In this document: piece by piece, positions 41,905-54,562 of the stretch
Numbering within the stretch: position 1 is the stretch's first letter
Layout of the letters: every line of letters starts with the position of its first letter
Assembly: GCA_011109175.1 (NCBI GenBank)
Contig: RDEW01000002.1
Coordinates: 1,182,676 to 1,246,675, forward strand
Direction of reading: 5' to 3'
Source of the DNA: Dicyema japonicum
Taxonomy: Eukaryota > Dicyemida > Rhombozoa > Dicyemidae
Length of the DNA stretch: 64,000 nucleotides
Notes under the pieces: generated by a model
What the model was told of the DNA's origin: nothing
The model's database searches: none
The model's input: the letters and a program-made list of their open reading frames with translations, nothing else
Position numbers and translations under genes: made by a program

Positions 41905-43329
41905 AAGCCCTGACTTCCTTTTTGAAAAAATCGCTACACTACTAAATGAAATGTTTTCAACAAACTCAACTTTGCCCCTGGGAACGGGATTACTAATACC
42001 TATACAAAAACCCAATAAACCCAAAGGACCGGTTGAAAACTTACGACCTATTAGCTTATCAAATTCTAGACGGAAAGTCTTAGCTAACATTGTATTGGAA
42101 CGAATAAAAGGACCCGCCTATGAATACCTACCCGAAAGTCAAAGTGGGTTCAGAGAAGGAAGATCAACAGCTGATGAAGTCTGGAGTCACAGATGGAAAT
42201 GTGCAACACATCAAAGATATTGCGATGTCATTCACATTCTGGGAATAGATCTATCAAAAGCCTTTGACTCGGTTAACCGGAAAAAATTGATGACAGTGCT
42301 GGAAGGGTTTATTGACGAATCGAGTCTAAAAATGATTCAAATCCTTCTATCTAACACAGAACTCCTTGTGAGAGTTGGAAAAACCTACTCAAGAAAATTT
42401 GAAACAAACACAGGCACTCCTTATGGAGACTCCCTCTCTCCCTAACTATTCACAATATACTTGGAGGCCGCTATGAGGGAACTGAGACCATTATATCAAG
42501 GAAAAAATAGAAGTAATTTATGCTGATGATGTCGACCTAATTTCTGAAGACAAAGAACTCCTGGAGCATGTACTAGAAAAAGCACCAGATATACTTGAGA
42601 AATGGTTTCTCACCGTGAACAGGGAAAAAAACAGAACGGACAGAGATAAGACGAATGAACAACTCACTCGAAGAAAAATGGAGACACATAAAGAAACTTG
42701 GCTCACTACTAAGAGATAGCGAAGACATCATACGGAGAAAAACATTGGCAAATGCGGCATTACAAAGGCTTAAAAATCTTTGGCTAAAACGGAAAGGATA
42801 TAACATAAAACAAAAGATTATGTTATACGACACTTTCATCAAACCAATTCTACTATACAACTCTTGGACCTGGGCCACCTCTAAAGAGGAATTAGAGAGG
42901 CTAGACTCATTTCACAGGAATCATCTAAGAAACATAACTGGAATGTCCTGGCCATCCAAGATCTCGCGGAATGGACTGTACAATAAGTGTGACTGTATAC
43001 CATTAAGCCACGAGATCATTAGCTCTCGTTGGAGACTTTTTGGACACGTCTTGAGGTTGGACCCGATATCCCTCCGAATATCGCAATGGAAGATTATTAC
43101 TGCTCCAATGTAAAACGCTTTCGTGGGAGACCGAGAACTACCCTCCCAGTCGTTTTACAAACGATCTGAAAGCCGTGAAGAAAACATTGGCATCTGGTGA
43201 CGATCTGGACTCACTGAGGGACCTAGCAAAGAACAGAAGAGCTTGGAGCAACCTAACTAATTCTCTTATATTTTTTGCTGCACATGTGGGGCTATAAATA
43301 TTATGGCTCTCGTGAAAGTGCTAATAATA
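41905..43329 (+). mobile_element. 5'-truncated LINE (RTE/Dong-like C terminus) with TAA-repeat tail
   Basis: RT motifs in order: LGTGLLIPIQKPNKPKGP, NLRPISLSNSRRKV, SQSGFREGRSTADEV, GIDLSKAFDSVNRKKL, TGTPYGDSLSP, YADDVDLISED at 42520 (intact YADD), LGSLLRDSEDIIRRKT, then LLYNSWTWATSKEELERLD, RWRLFGHVLRLD and a final RGRPRTTLP segment. Frame changes occur near 42445, 42640 and 43110. The 3' end is GCTATAAATATTATGGCTCT, then CGTGAAAGTGCTAATAATAATAA. The endonuclease part is missing. Clade assignment is tentative. Its 3' end matches SINE family S1. Confidence 0.85.
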
Positions 43330-43395
43330 ATAAGGAATTTATTCTTTTTTTAAGTTGATTTGCGTTTTCTAATAGTTTCCTATTGACATTCTTAG

Positions 43396-43520
43396 CTGAA
43401 CGCAACTTCTGATGACATCGAGCCGAATTTCGTAGGTTCGAATCCGAAAAGATGAACTTTTCACTAAAGGTAAATGTTCGTCAACCGACTCCCACCCACG
43501 AAGTGACTAGTCCTTCTGAC
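43396..43520 (+). mobile_element. tRNA-like SINE (family S2), copy 1
   Basis: CTGAACGCAACTTCTGATGA then a B box GTAGGTTCGAATCCG at 43431-43445, AAAGATGAACTTTTCACTAA and ACTCCCACCCACGAAG. Collinear with the minus-strand copy at 61990-62140. The two copies share both the tRNA-like head and an unrelated body, as expected for a SINE. No target duplication was found. Confidence 0.65.
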
Positions 43521-44856
43521 ACGACACAGTTGTTGAAAGGGATTCTCCTAGCTTCTTCCTGAACAACTCTACTGGTGAAGATTACCATTATGAAAAGTTT
43601 CGTTTAAGAATAAAGTGAGGTCCTCGATTCTAAATGATGTCTATTACTTCCATTTTTAACAAATATATTTTGATATTAAAACAAGCATTTAATAAACATT
43701 ATCATTTCTTTGGCTAACACTGATAGTACTTTCTGTTACTTTCAGAAACAAGATTTATAGAGTACACGGATCGCATTGACGAATGGTACAAGAGGTTTAA
43801 ACCAATTTAATATGAAAACTAACACAATACCCATATTTCCAGCTTAAATACTTCCTCCATTGGAATCACACGTTATGTGGTGTTAAAAAAATTCTATCTT
43901 ATTCACTAACCTAGCAGTGTTGTCCGAACCATAGATGGGATTACAATAAAATAGAAACGAGGAAGAAAGTTTTTAGGCTCTCCACATTTTTATAATATAT
44001 TCTAATTATTGAATTTAAACTAATAAAATTAAAAGTCCAACTCATTTTTTATAGAATATTCTATCTCATAAGCAGGTACACTAAAATCTCGAATCCGTCT
44101 CAATTTTCAATCGAAATTTTCGTAATTTTTATATTTTTTATTCGCATTATGATTAAACGTTTTATTTTCATTGTTGTTAGTTATGAAACAGAAGATTGAA
44201 AAATTCTAAAAGCTAGAAATCATGAAATTTATGCAGTATGCTCTGTGTTTGGGATTCTTTTAGTATTTTGCAGATAATCAAATTATTACGCTTCTTACGT
44301 ATCATATGGTTTCCCTGTTCAATACTATACTCGTGGAAATGACATTTACTATTAATTATTCGTATTAAAGTATTTATAGTTTCATGAGTTCAACCGATAA
44401 ATTTTCGTGACGAATTGATTCTGCGTTAAATACAATTGATAAAACTCGTATTTAAACCACACAGGGATCATAAGACTCAAATTTACTTATTTTTTTAGTG
44501 CCAGATCGTTTATAACAAAAAGGAAAAACTATATTCGATAATATTTAAGACTGATTAAGTGACGTGGGTTGCTTATTAATTTATTTACTGTGGAAGTTCA
44601 TTTCATATTGAATATAAAACTAATAACTTTAAAGGAAGAAATATAAGTATTTGACTGAACCTCAAGGGTTCTCGTCCTAGACATTGATTTGTTAAAAAAT
44701 TAAACACCTAGCAGGAATGCGGTATACCTTTTAACGAAATAGTGGTTTTTATTTTTGGGGTATATTCTGGTCTCCTACCTATCACAATTGAAGAGTAAAT
44801 AAAATTATTTCATATTAGTATTGTGAATGAAGGAATAAAAATCTGAAAATAATGAA
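43521..44856. other. Gene-free interval
   Basis: A/T-rich with no recognised gene or element ends. Positions 43562-43584 weakly match 20180-20202. Confidence 0.4.
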
Positions 44857-45105
44857 TCATAATGTGATTAGTGAGACAAATGAGTGAATATGCTGAGGTA
44901 CGTAGTAAAAGAAAGCACCAAATAGTATGACAACAAAAATAATTACAATAGAATCTAATAATAATATATTAATACTTATTAATAGTCTCTCGTAGGGATC
45001 TATCATCTCTTGGCAGGTTAAACAGTAATATTCACGATATATTATTATTAACCATTTTGTTAACAGGTTATTCCCATTTCTAATATTTTTTGAAACTCTG
45101 ACCAT
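44857..45105 (-). CDS. Serine palmitoyltransferase small subunit (ssSPT-like)
   Basis: Small ER membrane activator of serine palmitoyltransferase, the first enzyme of sphingolipid synthesis. Seen: WLIIIYREYYCLTC, then MIDPYERLLIN and a hydrophobic helix IVIIFVVILFGAFFYYVPQHI. The P-Y/W-ER spacing to VPQHI is the same as in animal small subunits (known of the family). The intron 44955-44975 (21 nt) splits the Asn codon after ERLLI. The spliced length is 228 nt, 75 codons plus stop, intact. One clear transmembrane helix. Whether it is the A or B type cannot be told. Confidence 0.82.
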   Translation of the reverse strand: MVRVSKNIRNGNNLLTKWLIIIYREYYCLTCQEMIDPYERLLISINILLLDSIVIIFVVILFGAFFYYVPQHIHSFVSLITL

Positions 45106-45194
45106 TCACAGATAAATCACACGAAAATGTTAAATTTTAAATATTTTCTAATTAAATTATGTTAATTAACATTTTATATTTCTTTATTTTATAA

Positions 45195-47790
45195 CGAATC
45201 TACGTTGATAGTTTTAAAAATTGATCTTATTAATGGGTCAGAACATCTTATTTTAATCAACATTTACATTCCACCGCCGGGATCCTGTCCTAATAACTAT
45301 GTTCCGAAGCTCGACAAACTACAAGAAATTCGAAATGTGTTACTATGTGGGGATTTCAACGCCAAACATCCGCAATGGCTCAGTACCCAGTCGGCAGACA
45401 AGAGGGGGAGTCTAATTATCGACTCTCTCGAAAAATGGTGATTCTGGATCACCCGAACATCTTCACAAGGACACCTCCGAAAAATGACAACCCAACCTCC
45501 CCCGACATATCCATTGCTTCCTCTAGGATTGCCTCGAAGATTTCATGGAACGTCTCCTACGATTTTCAAAGTGATTATAATACGATTATAATAAAACTGA
45601 GCCGATTCAATAACTCACGTAGAATTAAAGCAACCTTCAAGGTCTACAAGAAAGCTGACTGGTCGAATTTCAAGCTCTTCATTGACATAACCTAATACAC
45701 TTTTGATCCCACCTCATTTTGCTCCATCGACAAAGCAGTGACCATCTAAACCATGTAATCCTTCAAACTGAAAAGTTGTTTGTACCACGTGCAGTTTACA
45801 AATCCTACAAGCCTACTCTGGACTCGGAGACTCGTCTCCTCATCAAACAAAGAAACTCCCTGAAGATGAATCATCTGCAAACCTCTTCTGATTTGGAAAA
45901 TTTAAAATGCTTAAATCAGAGAATTACAAAGCTCATCAGAGATAAGAAAGATAGGGCGTGGAACCGCCTATTATCATCTATTGGACATATGAAATCCACG
46001 AGTTTTTTATGGAAAACTATTCGTCGAATCAAGCTAAACTTATCAGATGAATCAGAATCTTTTTCTGCTCCAAATACTGTGCAAGCTAACAACCTAATAA
46101 AATATTACGCATCCATAAGTCACAAGGACTTCTCGAAATCCCATTCTTGTCACCTTCAGAATTTAGTGCCTAAACCAACTTCGTGGATCAATTTATTTAC
46201 GCATGCCGAGGTCACAGGTTATAAGATCGATGAAGAGATCTTATACGTGTGGTCCTGACGGCATTCCGGGAATTTTGCTAAAACACCTTGGTAATGTTGC
46301 AATCAATTCGATTACGTCAATTTTTAATTTGTCTTCTAAAGTCATCCCATGCAAATGGAAGAACTCACTTATAATACCATCCTAAAACCAGGAAAACCGA
46401 AAACCTTACTTTTCCTACCGTCCAATTCATTAACGTACGCATTATCGCGCCTAATGGAGAAACTCGTACTCTGGAAACTTAAACCCCATTTGCCCGACTG
46501 CCACGACTGCGTTCAACTACGACACATTTGACTTCACTGTCTCAATTTATATCAGAAGGGTTTAACGTACCGAAACGCCATCTACGGACAATAGGTTTCC
46601 CTGGATATCCAGAAGGCGTTCGATTCTGTCTCGAGAACATTACTCACGAAAAAGGTTTTTGACACCACCATTCAGCGACTTTAAAAAGATGGGTAGCCAA
46701 TTTTCTCTCCGTGAGAAGAGGACGTGTCTGTATAGGCCACGCAAGACCGAGGTCCCGTCTCCTACCAAATGTCGTCCTCAAGGATCGCCCCTCTCTCCGG
46801 CGTTATTCAACTTATTCCTCAACGATTTACCCTGACCTGGAGGACCAGATTCAATGCTTCTCACTTATGCTGACGACCTAATCATCGCTAGCATGAACAA
46901 ATACGTGGGTACAGCAAAATCAGAGCTTCAGTCACATATTGACGACCTGGGAGCCTGGTTGAAGTTGAATCGCTCTCCATATCCAGAGATAAATTAACGT
47001 ATACAATCTTCACCACGGACACAAAAGAAAAACATACACTGGATTTGAACATTTATGGAGACTCCTTACCATTACAGATTCGTCTAACTATCCTGGGAGT
47101 GACATTTGACCCTTTAATGACATTTTCTCAACATGTGAAGAACGTTATGACAAAGGGTCTCAGGAAACTAAATATAATCAAACCGCTCTTAAAGTCCAGG
47201 CTGTCACGGGAATGCGTTGTCGTCTTGTTCAATCAACTTCTAAAACCGACGGTAGAGTATGCTTGTGCCTCATGAGCCTATGGAGCTTCAATATTAATTC
47301 ATTCAAAATCAACTCCCTAACAAGCAAACTGGCACGTCTAACAAATCTACCCCCCTCCCGATCTTTTCCCTCCAATACTTGACCACGCCGCAATCAAAAA
47401 TAGTGGCTCCGGCTTTATCGGTCTGTGTGGCCAAGAAACAAGTCGCTTCTTTTATTCAAGGCTAGAGGCCTCAAATACACGAAATTTGGGGAAAAAACCC
47501 ACCCCTCTTCAAACTCTAATGAAAGATGATCGTCGTCTATTCAGGAAAGCCGTGGGTACTCTGGAGGAACATAGGAAAAACCTCTCGATCCTGTGGAGGG
47601 GCGTACTTTCATTTTATCACCTTCTAATGAACAGAAATTCAACTCTCAAAGTGACAATGATCCTGGATACTTCTCTTACTTTGTTGAGTATATCTGTAAT
47701 AAAAAGAACGGATCCAGTTTCCTTCAACTATGCAGCAAGGCGTCGGACTATTTTTATTGTTTGCATTGAAAACCGTTAAATCTCGAAGTT
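45195..47790 (+). mobile_element. APE-type LINE, nearly complete but frameshifted
   Basis: Same broad family as the 14.2-kb 2A LINE. In order: end of the endonuclease (NIYIPPPGSCP, LLCGDFNAKHPQWL, TSPDISIASS, SDYNTIIIK), the linker (LLIKQRNSLK, WKTIRRIK), RT with GPDGIPGILLKHLG, WKNSLIIPS, LMEKLVLWKL, LLTYADDLIIASMN at 46860 (intact YADD) and LGVTFDPLMTFSQHVKN, and a poorly conserved C terminus to 47790. The 5' end is truncated inside the endonuclease, so no 2A motif is present. Many single-base frame changes. Confidence 0.8.
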
Positions 47791-47792
47791 CG

Positions 47793-48480
47793 AATAGGAC
47801 CTTAAGTCCTGCAAAAATAAGAAATTCTGACATTATTCAATTCAATATATACTGTCTTGCACAGAAATCCACTGAACTTATTGCCTTTTTGCCGCCTACA
47901 AAAATGATACTCCCATTTACAGGAACAGAACTCCCCAAAAGGATAAAACTCTTCCTAATTTCAAATACTACTCAATTTTCCACTGTGATCGCCCAAACAA
48001 AAAATAGAGGGTGGTGTGGTAACTCTTATTCACAATTCTATTCCTTTCTGTGATACCTACACTCAGACATTCACTTTAATCAAACAGAACATCCCATTGA
48101 GGTTACTTCCATTCTTGTTAAAATAAACTGCACATCATAAATCTCCATAAATATTTACATCCCACCTTCTTGTACGAAGCACTATTAAACAAACTGGAAG
48201 TAATAATCTGTGGAGACCTAAATACGAAAGATCCGCTTTGTCTAAGTAGCTAAAAGGGCAATAAAAGAAGGACTCTGATCATATCACAACTCTAACATCT
48301 GGTCATCTTCAATGACAAAAACTTTTACACTCAGCTGCTCGCTCTATGGGACACTCCAATGCCTTTCCTGATCTACCTAATGTTCATCGTTATATATAGA
48401 ACTTCCCATCATATCATAATCTATTACATCTTTTTATCTAACTACTCCCACCTTATAGACTTCGAAAAATCATTATAAAC
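47793..48480 (+). mobile_element. APE-type LINE 5' fragment (endonuclease)
   Basis: A second endonuclease start: IRNSDIIQFNI at 47818, GGGVVTLIHNSIPF near 48010, and IICGDLNTKDP near 48205, followed by decay. It lies directly after the 45.2-kb LINE in the same orientation. No RT domain. Confidence 0.65.
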
Positions 48481-48904
48481 TACCAACATGCTAAATGTAA
48501 GTCTACGATTTCCACTTGCCACGCCGAAAGTGATATATGGAGCGACCTCTTACTTAATAAACGTTAATATCCTACAAGTTGTTGAGGCTAAATTCACTAA
48601 CTATAATTCAAAATTGCGATTTTTATGATCATTGGGTTATTATTACCTCCAGGATCACTGGGTCAAAGAGAAAAAAATAAAAGGGGTTGTGGCTTATTGG
48701 TAATGTGACTTTTTTTAACCCTCCAATCAATTAATATACAACAAATTTTGTCCAACTTGGAGATGACAGATAGTTTATAATAATTTTAAATATTATAGAC
48801 ATTTAGCATTATCTTATTAGACTGACAATATTTGTAAAGACATAATATTCGTATAGGCACACTCAAAATTATTAATAAAAACGGTGTTTTACATATTTAA
48901 TCTA
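48481..48904. other. Gene-free interval
   Basis: Decaying LINE sequence followed by A/T-rich DNA. Nothing else was recognised. Confidence 0.35.
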
Positions 48905-49520
48905 AGATACACTGAGAAAGAAGTTGACACCTAATTGGTCTTGTGTTAGATTCCCCATTGGTTACTTGATCAAAGGTTTCTCTTCCTTTTATTTGTTCGT
49001 TATCTTCTCTAGAGTGTTGTCATGTAATTCGGTTGTCTCAGGTGACGCTCAATGGCAGAAAGATATGAAAAAAGATCACTTGGTCTCCCCCACTCCATTG
49101 AAGGGGTCCCACCACTGCAAGGAATGATAAGTTCTTCCCTTCAGAATGAACTCGTAAGTGATATTTTAAGAAACATTCCGACTTTGAACTTACAAATGTG
49201 AGTTAAATTAAATTAATTGAACCAGAAAACCACCGTCATAGCCAGAGTGAAAAATTCAGGCAATCCCTGACTCCCTCAGCAATCTACGAACGCTCGTACT
49301 TGAAGGAAGTGCCGTCCAGGGGGAACTCTTCTGGATGATTGTTAACTAATGGTCCTTTTTGGATATAATTTAGGATTATACTTGGCGCCATCAGAGAAGG
49401 TGAACCACATGACACACACTAACAATTCAAGCTCCCTGGAGTCAAAAGGGAATAGGAGGAGCATATGACACGAACAAAAAATCTTCAATTCAAGTAGCCA
49501 CATAACAACAAACTAACGTT
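48905..49520 (-). repeat. Interspersed repeat family H, diverged inverted copy
   Basis: The reverse complement of 49040-49130 reads GCAGTGGTGGGACCCCTTCA then ATGGAGTGGGGGAGACCAAG and GATCTTTTTT, matching the hairpin core of copies 1 and 2. Yet the end at 48905-48930 reads GATACACTGAGAAAGAAGTT on the plus strand, the same start motif as copies 1 and 2. So this copy suggests the motif is a terminal inverted repeat. Boundaries on the 49.5-kb side are uncertain. Confidence 0.5.
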
Positions 49521-49675
49521 TTCACCACGTGGCAATATTTATTTAAGTGAGTTTACTGTGTTTAATGTAATAAAGTAATTATTATTATTAATTTGTCAAA
49601 TGTATAGTGCATTGATCAATCATGTCATATTTTTCGTATTTGTCGATATTTATTACTGTTTGTCGTTAATATTAA

Positions 49676-50028
49676 ATGACAACACGATTTGTGACTCCTT
49701 CTAGTTGTAATTCATGGAGGAAACAGCTGATATCAGCCAGACAAACAGCACTTATCTTCAATCAATCCCACATAGCGAATGAAAGAACATTAACTAGTCG
49801 TAGTACATTTCTCAGTAGAAGATTGAAGCCATGAAGCCAAATATTGCCAAAATACGGAATGTGGTGGAACTATTCAATTTGCCCAATCAAACCCAAGAAA
49901 GACCAACATCCTCAACAGTCATGTCCCTATTTTGCAAACAAGATCGTGAAAAAATACAAGTACAAACTAATACTATTCCTGTAAAAACTTTTGGTAAACG
50001 TAAAAAAGTATGCAGACTTAAAAAGTAA
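49676..50028 (+). CDS. Hypothetical small basic protein, frame broken once
   Basis: I do not recognise it. ATG 49676 opens MTTRFVTPSSCNSWRKQL and stays open to 49833; a one-base shift there joins MKPNIAKIRNVVELFNLPN and a basic end KTFGKRKKVCRLKK with stop at 50026-50028. The joined product would be about 117 aa, basic at its end (nuclear-localisation-like). The amino-acid mix looks like coding sequence, but there is no homology support. Confidence 0.3.
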
Positions 50029-51465
50029 TATACTTTTGATATAATAAATATTATTTTGTTTACAAAGTAAAGGGGACTTTTAGTTACTAATACAATATAA
50101 ATTATTGTTCAATCACCCATTAGACATTACAAAGCTTTTGAGGATCATCGGATATGGTTTTTATCATTATGCTACCTCTTTAATGATTCAAATGAGGGGA
50201 AATAGATTCTCAAAGTTGATCATTTTTTGGCTTATCTGTTTAACAGAGTCAACATTTTTACAATCAATACTAACGATAAAGCCACACAAGAAACAGTATA
50301 GGGGGAGTTAATTTACACACAGAGATTTTCCATACAAAAAGGGAAGATCATCTCAATTGGGTTCTTTCTATCTCAATCTGGTGGGATAGATCATTGGACG
50401 GAAAGATCACTGTCTCCATACCCCGTTTGATTACATCTTTGAGGGCAAGTGTCTAGGGAACCCCATTCCTTCTAATGCACGATAGAAGATAAATATACAG
50501 TGAACTCTCCCAAATTTACCATTTTTGGTTTTTGGGAATTGGCAAATTTCAGAATTTAATCAATAATTTATAAAATAGTTATTGGGTAAATTCTCATCTA
50601 TGAAAATAACTAAATTTGATTTTATTACGAAAAAAAATTTATTTAAAAAATAAAATATTAAATTTTATAGAAATAAAATTTAATTCCCATTTGTTTTTTT
50701 TATTTTCTCTAATATTTGCATTAAATCTTTTAATAAATGTAATAAGGACGACATCCTCTTCGTTTTCAACGTTCTCAAGAAGATCCTTTTCAATTTTGCT
50801 TAACTTGGATGCTATTTCATTCTTGTTTAGGGGTTTCAATTCAGTACTTTCTTCATGGATGAGTATCTCATTATTATCGATTAATGATGTTATTTCTTCT
50901 TCATCTATTGCATTTTTTTCAGAATAATTTAATAAATTTTTCTATTTCAATCGGATCGTGAATATCCGTATTAGATAATATTTCTTATGTTCACATTTAC
51001 TAAAGGTCTGCTAGTACCCGATTTTTTAGAATTTGAAAACAATTTTTGACTGTTTTAGGGGATACATCTCCCAGGCCAACTTTATAAATAGAACAATGTC
51101 TTTAAAGTACATAAACTGACATGTTTTCTTTTTCCAATAATCCAGTAAGATACTCCAATTTGTGTCTATTAAAGTGGACTTTGAATGTTTTAATAATTCC
51201 CAAATCCATTGAATTATTCCTGTAGCATTTTTGGATAAAAACATTTTTTAATATTTTCCAAATTCGATGGAAAGCAATGAGAAGGACAATTATCTATAAG
51301 GAGCAAAATTGATTTCTTCTCTGCCCTCAAAAAGCTATCGAAATTTATCATCCAGTTAATAAAAATAAATCCGGTCATCCACGCTCTTTTGGAACTGTAA
51401 TACGAAACAGAACACCGATAATCATATTTTTTAAACACATTTTTGATTTTCCAATCAATAAAGGC

Positions 51466-54400
51466 TTTAACAATAAAATATTATTTATTAACTAGCGGGG
51501 AGAGTGGCTGTTGACATTACGGAGTAAGCGTTTCCGCGAAAATTGCGATCCAATTCGTTGCCTCAGCCAGACCGCTTCCCGCACGTCTTTCTTACGGTGG
51601 GCCAATTTCCCCTTGATTTCCTTCAGGAAAGAGGCTGTAATACTTCCGGCCCCACCAGACGTATCGATTGTCATCGGTACAAAACGGTATGGTCTCCAAT
51701 TTCGCCATCTTTTTTAATCTTGATTTCTCGGCCCGATCGACTGCCGATCCTGCAGACTGCGCCGAGCAGAGTATCATCGAGTTCGAGAAAGAATTCACAA
51801 CAGTGCAGTCCTATACGAGCGATTTTCCCTCAGTGAACAGAAAGATAGTAAACCCATCCGGTCTTTTACCGTTTCCGCGGTCTAATTCCACGGTTTCTTG
51901 TATTGCTGGGAAGTTTCTAGAGCACGCATGACAATTTTGTTAATAGCAGCATGACGGGTTGCTCTGCTCGCACTCCTTTTACACGAGAGCGGATGCAGCC
52001 CTTTGGCATCGACGATCTCTCCACAACGACATTGGTGTTCGACGCAAACATCAACTCCCAGGCGTTGTGCGATCCCGATCCGAATACAGTCATCTTTTAA
52101 AAGAGTCACCAGGGAGGAACAAGGGATTGCATCCAGCCACGCTCCGCACCCATGGTTGGCAGCGGACACGAGGCATGCAAGACGATTCTGGTTGGCCTCA
52201 GACTTTAGCAAGCCGAAGATATTCTTGGAGTAGATCTCATCCCAGTTAGTTGCCTCGAAGGATCGTTCGGCATATCCAAACCAGTTTCACACTATTCGCG
52301 ACGAGCTTCATCGAAGACTTTTTCCCAAGAAAGTTTGGTTGGAAAACGTAGGATATCTTGGACCAAAAGGCTTCCACTTGAGAGCGATGACACATATGCT
52401 GGAAAGGCGATCTCCAGCGCCGACCTGAGACCCGTACCTCCGAGGCGTGTAGGAAGCTTCCATTGATTCCAACTCGGCACGTCAAAGTGGATGTTTGAAA
52501 CAGGGAGAACATTTTTTAAAGCCTTTTCACGAGAGCCATAGTATTTATAGCTCCGCATAGGCAGGACACACTTTATTTAAGTAAAGAACAGTTAATTTTA
52601 ACTAATCTTAGAACCAAGGAATGATCTTCACTTCTTTTTTTTCTTTTTCTTGTGTGAGTGTCCTTTCTAGACAATCCAGTTCCGCAGTGAGTATCCACTG
52701 ATGACAGCGTCACTCGTAAAGGGAGAACATCGGAAAGCATATAGGGCAAGCCGATGGTATTCTTCAAAAGAAAGAACGCTGTATGAGCATCGAGTAAGAG
52801 AGTTCTAGAGATTTCATCCTCTTTTGTTAGTAGATGGCTCCGCAGTTCCTTTTCGTCAAGTGGGCACCCAAGAAAGTATGTCCGCTCCTGGGTACGACAG
52901 TAATGCCAGGTAGTACCGAGTTGAAAGACTCTCCGAGTATGTGATATTTATTAGTTCCGATTTCTTTATAGTTATCTCAAGTCCGAGGTTTCGTAGTGCC
53001 GGCACGGCATGTGACAGAACGTCCTGAACTTTTCTCCACGGCCCTCCAATCGTGGCGTCATCGAGATACTAAAGGTTAGTTGTGTGTTTATAGAGCGGAC
53101 AATTTCATCGATGGCCAGAGCGAAGAGTAGTGGACTAAGTGGGTCCCTTGTTGAACTCCGGTGTCCGAACAGATAATCTTGTCCCCAAAAAACAGTGAAG
53201 AATTGGTTCCGTAAGGGAGGAAGACAAGTGGAATAAGTTCCGGGGCTCGTTTGCTTGTTGTTTCGAAAATTTGATCCCTCCTCAGTCAATTGAAGGTATT
53301 GCAGATGTCCAGCTTGACCCCAATGTGTGGGTTTTGTTCGTCTTTCTGTCCAAAAAAACACCTTGCAACATGCACTGTCGCCTCGCATCCGTTCCTTATA
53401 CCGACCCCCAGTTGGAGGGAAATAATTCTTCAGATATTTTCGGACAGACAATACTGCATGCGATTTTCGCTGTCAGTCTTCAGAAATAGTTGCCGACCGT
53501 GATGGGGCAGACTCCACCTTCGGGTTTTTGAAGGCCAGTAATGTGCACTGAAAAGAAGCTCCTTGCGTGGGAGAATATCTCTCTTCAAAATACGCATAAT
53601 CAGTTTTGTAATTGATTTGACAAAATTGCAGCCAGCTTTTGCGTAGCCCCGCCGTAAATCCTTGATGTGACCTGGCCGCAAGCATCGAGACCTCCACTGC
53701 TACTCGCAAACGACGAAATACTGCGCCGCACTTCGCCTTCGGTGACGGTCGTCCTTGACAAATTTCCCATGCACGAATGGGCGGTAATCTCCCGGAGACA
53801 TGGATGTTTTCGTCTGAGTAGTTCAAGCACCTCAGGCGTCGCAGCATGGCAGTATCGTCGCTGGCAACAACGCGCAACGCCGCTCGGATGTCGCTTCAAA
53901 TAGTTTGATTTACTCTTCTCCAAGTTTGTCCGGGCCATTCAAAAAACCGGAGATTGGAATTAGGTGTTTTGGTTTCTTGACTTCCGTCTTGGTGAGAGAA
54001 TGCACATAGAAAACCTGGATGTTCTTCATTTTTGAGGAAAGGGAGTTTCAAGTGTCGTACTTTCTCTGTGTTCCGTTGATCTCCTTTTGGTCGGTAAATG
54101 GAATTCCAAGTGCCATCGGGGCGAAACTGAGGAGTTTTAGCCAGGCCTCCTGGTCGTCGGACGTGAGAGCATCGTCAATTGCAGAGGCCAGGCATGTAGC
54201 CGTGGGGATCCGGACGGGTCTTGGGATCCTGATTGGGATCTTCCTGGCTTTCCTTAGATCTGACAAGAAAAGCAAGAGGTTGTCCATATCATTGAAGTCT
54301 ATAGGCTCATTCGTTTGACGTGCTCGTTTGGAATGATCCTCTGGGTTTTTCCGACCAGTGTCCATGCAGACACTGCAGTTTCACAGCCAGAGTGAGCATG

Positions 54401-54562
54401 CAGCCCGCTGATACATCTTTATGCATCCGAGGTGGAAAAAGTCACCGCAAGACGAGCAGAAAGGTCAATATTTGCGTGCATTAGCATTACCGCATGAAGA
54501 GAATGTAGTGTCCAGTCTCTTGGGTATAATATGTGTTGCTCCATTATATGAACGACGCTCCA
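51466..54562 (-). mobile_element. Near full-length RLE retrotransposon nested in the Tigger element
   Basis: Reads from ATG 54562 (MERRSYNGATHIIPKR) through a PHD-like finger (CSSCGDFFHLGC) near 54430, RT motifs SSGGLDGMRPGHIKDL near 53680, VCPITVGNY-like block, PLSPLLFALAIDEIV near 53100 and YLDDATIGG near 53055 (intact YLDD), LPTRLGGTGLRSALEIAFPA, SCGAWLDAIPCSSL, the CRCGEIVDAKGLHPLSC finger, nuclease residues RPDG and WDC, and a C terminus at 51492. Collinear with the young copy at 27.9 kb. Several frame breaks; the 3' poly(A) is not evident. Interrupted by a SINE at 52513-52719. Confidence 0.85.
52502..52730 (-). mobile_element. SINE S1, 5'-truncated, inserted in the RLE element with 11-bp target duplication
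   Basis: Body 52513-52719 lies between AGGGAGAACAT at 52502-52512 and 52720-52730. The reverse complement runs ACGAGTGACGCTGTCATCAG, CACTGCGGAACTGGATTGTC, AACTGTTCTTTACTTAAATA, GAGCTATAAATACTATGGCT and CTCGTGAAAAGG. Removing it with one duplication rejoins the host RLE reading frame (YMLSDVLP to VSNIHFDVPSW), which proves the insertion limits. Confidence 0.92.
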
